Below are positions 7,103-10,356 of a DNA stretch of 10,356 bases, piece after piece. Under the pieces are notes generated by a model that saw only the letters and a list, made by a program, of their open reading frames with translations, was not told where the DNA came from and did no database searches. The stretch is from Deltaproteobacteria bacterium. GTDB taxonomy: Bacteria; Desulfobacterota_B; Binatia; Bin18. The position numbers were made by a program, and so were the translations under genes. The DNA lies in assembly GCA_012271025.1 (NCBI GenBank), contig JAAXHF010000022.1, positions 1 to 10,356 of the forward strand. The letters run 5' to 3'. The stretch's first letter is position 1. Each line of letters begins with the position of its first letter.

Positions 7103-7348
7103 ATGCTGACCAAGATTCAGAAATGGGGTAACAGCCAGGGGCTTCGCTTCACCAAGGCGCTTTTGGAAGAAGCCCAGATCGACGTAGGCGACGAGGTGCA
7201 GGTGTCCGTCCACGAGGGGCGGATTGTCGTTGAACCCGTAACCAAGGTGTGGGGCAGATACGATTTGGAGGCATTGGTATCCAAAATGCCGAAAGGGTAC
7301 CGGGCTGAAGAACTGGACTGGGGACCCCCTGTCGGCAGGGAAGTATAG
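7103..7348 (+). CDS. mazE: AbrB/MazE-family antitoxin (orphan, no MazF found)
   Basis: This is an 81-residue protein. The N-terminal swapped-hairpin DNA-binding domain (residues about 1-50) has the classic KWGNSQGLRFTKALLEEA core, then DVGDEVQVSVHEGRIVVEPV. The C-terminal tail RYDLEALVSKMPKGYRAEE continues to DWGPPVGREV, the segment that wraps around and blocks MazF toxin in known complexes. The tail is intact, so this is a full-length MazE-type antitoxin. AGAGG lies 6 nt before the ATG. MazF normally starts at or overlaps the antitoxin stop; here TAG 7346-7348 is followed by no MazF-like frame on either strand. It may therefore be an orphan regulator, an antidote to a toxin elsewhere, or a remnant. 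The upstream palindrome suggests self-regulation. Confidence 0.88.
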   Translation: MLTKIQKWGNSQGLRFTKALLEEAQIDVGDEVQVSVHEGRIVVEPVTKVWGRYDLEALVSKMPKGYRAEELDWGPPVGREV

Positions 7349-7415
7349 TACTGGTTGCCGGGTGGCGTTTGAACACCTCTATCCGTACTCATATCGGTCA
7401 GCTCAAGGAAGACTC

Positions 7416-7505
7416 ATGACCGGCCTGGAAATCATGACCATGGTCTTGGGGGTAGCTCTCATTGCTGTCCTCGGCGTGTTTGTCTGGAAAATAACTGCCC
7501 CCTGA
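7416..7505 (+). CDS. Putative 29-residue single-span membrane protein
   Basis: An ATG at 7416 preceded by AAGGA (7405-7409, 6-nt gap) opens 29 codons ending at TGA 7503-7505. The peptide has a short polar N-terminus (MTGLEIM), one hydrophobic helix (MVLGVALIAVLGVFVW) and a short tail KITAP, enough for one inner-membrane span. It lies 67 bp after the antitoxin gene on the same strand, where MazF would usually be. An upstream in-frame GTG (7362) could extend it but has no clear ribosome binding site. I recognise no family. It could be a small subunit-like membrane peptide, a toxin-like hydrophobic peptide, or a chance frame; the good ribosome binding site and clean membrane profile argue for translation. 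Confidence 0.5.
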   Translation: MTGLEIMTMVLGVALIAVLGVFVWKITAP

Positions 7506-7610
7506 GATACCCCGAGTGCAATTCACGCCGTCCGTCGGTGGTGTATCACGTTGAAATTCTCTTTTCGCGGAGGACGCTCCTGGTGTAGCAACCCCCCTGT
7601 GCTTCGCGCT

Positions 7611-7631
7611 TCCCCCTTTGAAAAAGGGGGA
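7611..7631. repeat. Dispersed hairpin repeat, CCCCCTTT/AAAGGGGG type
   Basis: A 9-bp perfect stem, TCCCCCTTT (7611-7619) with AAAGGGGGA (7623-7631), closes a GAA loop. It is followed by CTGAGGGGGATTTT. This is a common intergenic repeat motif whose translation (SPFEKGG or SPPFSKG) pollutes protein predictions in many genomes. Confidence 0.7.
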
Positions 7632-7727
7632 CTGAGGGGGATTTTACGGCGTCTGGCGCGTCCTCGGTGCGGGCCGCTGGGGATGAGACAGGCAAGCATT
7701 TTCAAACTGAGACACTACCCGTCCATC

Positions 7728-7747
7728 ATTCCCGCGCAAGCGGGAAT
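7728..7747. repeat. Dispersed hairpin repeat, ATTCCCGC/GCGGGAAT type
   Basis: ATTCCCGC (7728-7735) and GCGGGAAT (7740-7747) form a perfect 8-bp stem with a GCAA tetraloop. This is the widespread intergenic repeat that translates as PAQAGI. Confidence 0.75.
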
Positions 7748-7760
7748 CTCGCCATCCCTG

Positions 7761-7820
7761 CTTCGACTCCGCTCCGCTACGCCCTTCGGCATGGCTCAGG
7801 ACAGGCTCAGCACGAACGGG
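7761..7820. repeat. Dispersed repeat of the CTTCGACTCCGCTC...CAGCACGAACGG type
   Basis: The 60-bp segment from CTTCGACTCC to CACGAACGGG contains the internal short direct repeat GGCTCAGGACA/GGCTCAGCACG. It matches a well-known family of scattered intergenic elements in environmental bacterial genomes. It has no coding signal. Confidence 0.65.
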
Positions 7821-7935
7821 AAGCCGCTGGGCCTGAGCGTAAGGCGCAGTGCGCCTGAAGTCGAAGGGCTACACCTTATCGTGGAGAGCCCCAGAAGCTC
7901 TCGTAGGACTGACCGTCTGGACCAATCGAGCTTGC

Positions 7936-9855
7936 CTACCTTTTCCTGACCTCGGCCGAGCGCCGCCACGAGGCGCGTTCGGCCGCAGCCAGGCGTCTCT
8001 CATCGCGCGGATCGTCCGTCACCGCAGTAAGGTAGAACTCACACATCTCGTCAGTCGACTGCCACCCCCAGCGAATCCGCTCGGGCGGCGAGTGGGGGTT
8101 GTCGCTGTTGGCGGCCGAATTGTCATACGTGAACCAGGCGTCGATCCGGCTGCCGGCCGGGATGTGGAGCGGTTGGCGAAAGGTATAGATATTCTGCCAC
8201 CGAAAATCCCAGTCGGGCACGTGGAGCAGGGGCAGGGTCTGGCCGTCCGGCAGCGTGGCCACGGCCCGGACGGCTTTGCCGACGTAGTGCATATGCGGCT
8301 GGATACCGAACAGTGTCATGCCGACCGGAACCTGCATCTGCAGGTGGCGCTGGTAGTCGGCCTGGCCCGCGCGGATATCCACATCAAGCGTTCGCATGGC
8401 CAGGGTTCGCACGCTTCTCTCAATCGGCCGCTTGGCAAAATACAGTCCAACGGCGCTGCGGTCAGTCGTGGCTTTGCCGCTCAGATGATAGTGAATTTCT
8501 ATCAGCAGGTCGCCGCCACGACCGAGCGGCACCCCAACGCCCGGAGGCAGGTGGCGGGCCAGGCTGCCCGGCGCCCAGCCGCCAATGGCCTGGGTGCCGG
8601 GCGGCAGACCGGCCGAGTTGTTGAACAGCGAAAAGCCAGATCCCTCGTCCTGAGCAGCCTGGGCACGCGCCCAGCCGCTGTAGTCCATGTAGGTAATATT
8701 ATGGTGCACGACGGTCGGATCGCCGGGCTTGAAATCAAAGGCCACCAGGTGCCGATCCTGACTCAGGACGTTCGGCACGACAAAGTAGCGGTACACGTCC
8801 CGACCGGTTGCCGGAACGGCATACGCTTCGGGCAGCGGCACCACAAGGTCGGGCTCGCCCAGCGGCCAGTCCGAGGCGTGGGCAGACAGCACCGGCAGCG
8901 CATCCGCCGCCCGCCCGTGTGGCGCGCCGGCCTCTGCCCAGGCGGCCAGCAGGTCGATCTGGCGCTGGCTCAGGCGTCGTTCGTTCTGGAAATGGCCGAA
9001 GCCCGGCGCCGCATACCAGGGCGGCATGCGGCGGTCGGCGGTGACCAGGGCGATCATTCGGGCGCGCTGTTTTGCCCCCGCATAGCTATCCAGGGCAAAC
9101 GGACCGATCCGTCCCTGGCTGTGACACTCGACACAGTTAGCGCGCAGGATCGGAGCAATATCGCGGGTGTAGCTGGCCGACTGTATGCGCGTGTCGTTCC
9201 ACGCCTCAAAAACACAGCCCACCCCAGGAGTGACTTGGCGTGGTGGTGTGCGGCCGGCAGCGACCGCAGTGATAGCGTCTCTCAGATCGTGGGCGGTGAT
9301 CGTCTGGCGCAGCTTGCCGATTGCAGCAAAACGGTTGTCGATCCGCCCCCGGTAGACGAGCCGGTCTGAGGGGTCGATCACAAACACCTCGGGCACCACC
9401 TGGGGACGCAGGGTCAGGGCTAGATCGCCCGAACTGTCAAACAGCAGGGGATAGCGCAGCTGGTACTGGTCGCGGAACTGCCGGGCGTCCTGGGGGGTGA
9501 CCTGGGGATCGGAAATCACCCCATAAAAATCCAACTGGGCCGTGTCGGCTTGACGGAACAACTCGTTCAAATACGGCGCGTAACGGGTTGAGATGGGGCA
9601 GGCGGTGTCGAGAAAGACGAGGACGAGCGGGCGTGCCGTGTCGTCGAGTCCGAGCAGATGGAGCCGCCCGTCAAGGTCGAGGCTGCGGCGTCCGATCAGA
9701 CCGACCGGACCGTCCGGGCGTGGCGGCAGGGTTTGGGCCTGCGGCAAGGGGTCGGCCTGGGCCATGTCGGGCGTGGCGGCCGGACGACCAAAGACCAGAC
9801 CGAAAACGGTCAGACACCCCCCGACGGCCAGCAGTACTCGTGTCCTGTTCCGCAT
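7936..9855 (-). CDS. Redoxin / cytochrome c / PHM-DBH-type copper monooxygenase fusion
   Basis: This 639-residue exported protein has an N-terminal hydrophobic segment (residues 7-23), probably a Sec signal or anchor. Residues about 45-195 are a redoxin/AhpC-TSA-like fold with a lone Cys86 in TACPIS, peroxiredoxin-like rather than CXXC. Residues about 225-310 are a cytochrome c-like domain with CVECH (Cys241, Cys244, His245) and likely axial Met277 in RRMPPW. The rest is a type II ascorbate-dependent copper monooxygenase pair of domains. By comparison with peptidylglycine hydroxylating monooxygenase, His384-His385 and His455 (EIHYH) would bind CuH, and His521, His523 (PHMHYVGK) and Met604 (DEMC) would bind CuM, so every ligand is present. 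The haem may deliver electrons to copper in place of ascorbate (inference); the substrate is unknown. Start 9855 is chosen for GGGGAGG 5 nt upstream; ATG 9882 has none. Confidence 0.87.
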   Translation of the reverse strand: MRNRTRVLLAVGGCLTVFGLVFGRPAATPDMAQADPLPQAQTLPPRPDGPVGLIGRRSLDLDGRLHLLGLDDTARPLVLVFLDTACPISTRYAPYLNELFRQADTAQLDFYGVISDPQVTPQDARQFRDQYQLRYPLLFDSSGDLALTLRPQVVPEVFVIDPSDRLVYRGRIDNRFAAIGKLRQTITAHDLRDAITAVAAGRTPPRQVTPGVGCVFEAWNDTRIQSASYTRDIAPILRANCVECHSQGRIGPFALDSYAGAKQRARMIALVTADRRMPPWYAAPGFGHFQNERRLSQRQIDLLAAWAEAGAPHGRAADALPVLSAHASDWPLGEPDLVVPLPEAYAVPATGRDVYRYFVVPNVLSQDRHLVAFDFKPGDPTVVHHNITYMDYSGWARAQAAQDEGSGFSLFNNSAGLPPGTQAIGGWAPGSLARHLPPGVGVPLGRGGDLLIEIHYHLSGKATTDRSAVGLYFAKRPIERSVRTLAMRTLDVDIRAGQADYQRHLQMQVPVGMTLFGIQPHMHYVGKAVRAVATLPDGQTLPLLHVPDWDFRWQNIYTFRQPLHIPAGSRIDAWFTYDNSAANSDNPHSPPERIRWGWQSTDEMCEFYLTAVTDDPRDERRLAAAERASWRRSAEVRKR

Positions 9856-9860
9856 CAGCA

Positions 9861-9867
9861 CCTCCCC
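9861..9867 (-). promoter_or_regulatory. Strong Shine-Dalgarno GGGGAGG of the redoxin-monooxygenase gene
   Basis: GGGGAGG on the minus strand ends 5 nt before ATG 9855. It decides against the in-frame ATG at 9882, which would add nine residues ahead of the signal segment and has no ribosome binding site. Confidence 0.65.
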
Positions 9868-9919
9868 GAACGTGTGATGCATATTAGGACGATTGCTCCC
9901 TTCAGGCCGTCCGTTCGCG

Positions 9920-9978
9920 CCCTCACCCGGCCCTGCGGGCCACCCTCTCCCTCACGGGGAGAGGGGTTGGGGTGAGGG
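9920..9978. repeat. Cloverleaf-like intergenic repeat (CCCTCACCC/GGGTGAGGG)
   Basis: The outer 9-bp arms CCCTCACCC (9920-9928) and GGGTGAGGG (9970-9978) enclose two further hairpins: GGCCC-TGC-GGGCC (9929-9941) and CCCTCTCCC-TCACG-GGGAGAGGG (9943-9965). The nested design is that of a dispersed intergenic repeat frequent in GC-rich proteobacterial-type genomes. It lies in the 220-bp spacer (9856-10075) between the deacetylase and redoxin genes. The remainder of that spacer shows only a weak TAATAT (9886-9881, minus strand) as a possible -10 box for the redoxin gene. Confidence 0.75.
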
Positions 9979-10075
9979 GTCTCCGGGCAGCCTCTCGGTG
10001 GACGCTGTCATGTGCATCACACGTCCCGGCTCGGATCCGTGATACGTGTTCATCATACTCCTGGATTCATCCGGC

Positions 10076-10356
10076 TCAGCCCCTGGGCTGGCGCTGGGCA
10101 AAATCCGCCGCAATCTCTCCCAGCGTACACCAGCTCACCCCGGCGTGGCCGTTGATGTATTCGATCAGCCGCTCGTGCATCAGCAAGACCTGCGGGCGAC
10201 CGCTCACATCCGGGTGGATGGTCATCGCAAACACGGCATAGTCGTGCTCCCGGTACACCCAGTCGAACTGGTCGCGCCACAGCTGCTCGATATCGTGCGG
10301 ATTGACAAAGCCGTGGCTGTTGGCCGACTTCTTGATGAACATCATCGGCGGCAGGT
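10076..10356 (-). CDS. Polysaccharide deacetylase (NodB-homology) family, C-terminal fragment
   Basis: The last 92 codons of a gene that enters from the right edge and stops at TGA 10078-10076. The reading frame is open to the edge, so the Met at 10345 is internal rather than a start. The fragment shows the carbohydrate esterase 4 C-terminal pattern: [20 protein letters not shown], then the [10 protein letters not shown] motif with its conserved His, then [11 protein letters not shown] and [14 protein letters not shown]. It resembles the branch that contains PuuE-type allantoinases and cyclic-amide or peptidoglycan deacetylases; with the metal-binding N-terminal part missing, the substrate cannot be told. 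It lies upstream of the redoxin gene on the same strand. Confidence 0.88.
   Translation of the reverse strand, partial: LPPMMFIKKSANSHGFVNPHDIEQLWRDQFDWVYREHDYAVFAMTIHPDVSGRPQVLLMHERLIEYINGHAGVSWCTLGEIAADFAQRQPRG

Larger units (their letters stand above)
7506..7935. other. Intergenic mosaic of dispersed repeats, no gene
   Basis: These 430 bp lie between the small membrane ORF and the convergent redoxin-monooxygenase gene. They contain at least three recognisable dispersed repeat types (7611-7631, 7728-7747, 7761-7820) and two further hairpins: AGGCGC/GCGCCT (7842-7856, 3-nt loop) and GAGAGC/GCTCTC (7884-7902, 7-nt loop). The last lies 34 bp beyond the redoxin gene's stop and might end its transcript, but it lacks a T-run. 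The plus-strand open frame across this region is made of repeat translations. Confidence 0.75.

Noticed and set aside
7551..7949. Plus-strand 132-codon open frame
   Set aside because: It translates known dispersed repeats (SPFEKGGLRGI, IPAQAGIS) and has no ribosome binding site or family similarity; it is a spurious frame.
7849..9369. Plus-strand 506-codon open frame
   Set aside because: It is the antisense shadow of the redoxin-monooxygenase gene, whose minus-strand frame carries all the catalytic motifs; long antisense frames are expected at this GC content.
10019..10049. Inverted repeat ACACGT ... ACGTGT around CGGATCCG
   Set aside because: Short arms with a long spacer and no link to a gene start; likely chance.

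Overview
The window is a GC-rich stretch of bacterial chromosome. It looks like a Gram-negative, aerobic, large-genome environmental lineage: there is an outer-membrane-type lipoprotein, a secreted multidomain protease, a periplasmic c-type haem/copper enzyme, and intergenic spaces filled with the small dispersed palindromes common in uncultured Desulfobacterota/Tectomicrobia-like genomes. That taxonomic guess is inference; there is no rRNA or marker gene here. I see no tRNA, rRNA, CRISPR array, transposase or phage gene.

Layout. Bases 3-1138 (+) hold the C-terminal end of an M18 aminopeptidase and a DinB/MDMPI-fold metalloprotein of the TIGR03084 type. Bases 1202-3484 (+) encode a 760-residue lipoprotein built almost wholly of about 17 degenerate 33-residue TPR-like repeats. 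It converges on a secreted trypsin-fold protease (5879-3783, -) whose two C-terminal PPC domains are a recent DNA duplication. Behind the protease lies an EamA/DMT permease (6976-5975, -) with a near-consensus sigma70 promoter placed so that its transcript should be leaderless. Divergent from the permease is an AbrB/MazE-type antitoxin gene (7103-7348, +) with a perfect 10-bp inverted-repeat operator but no MazF partner. Where the toxin would be expected there is a 29-codon single-membrane-span ORF (7416-7505, +) with a good ribosome binding site. Bases 7506-7935 are a mosaic of dispersed repeats. Bases 9855-7936 (-) encode a three-domain fusion: redoxin, cytochrome c and a PHM/DBH-type copper monooxygenase with all expected metal ligands. 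Last is the C-terminal end of a NodB-type polysaccharide deacetylase (10356-10076, -).

The genes do not form one obvious pathway. The protease, lipoprotein and redoxin-haem-copper protein all act outside the cytoplasm. The most interesting items are the redoxin-cytochrome-monooxygenase fusion, the orphan MazE with its operator and small membrane ORF, the leaderless promoter, and the duplicated PPC domain. Repeats occupy both convergent 3' junctions (3485-3782 and 7506-7935) and the 9856-10075 spacer.
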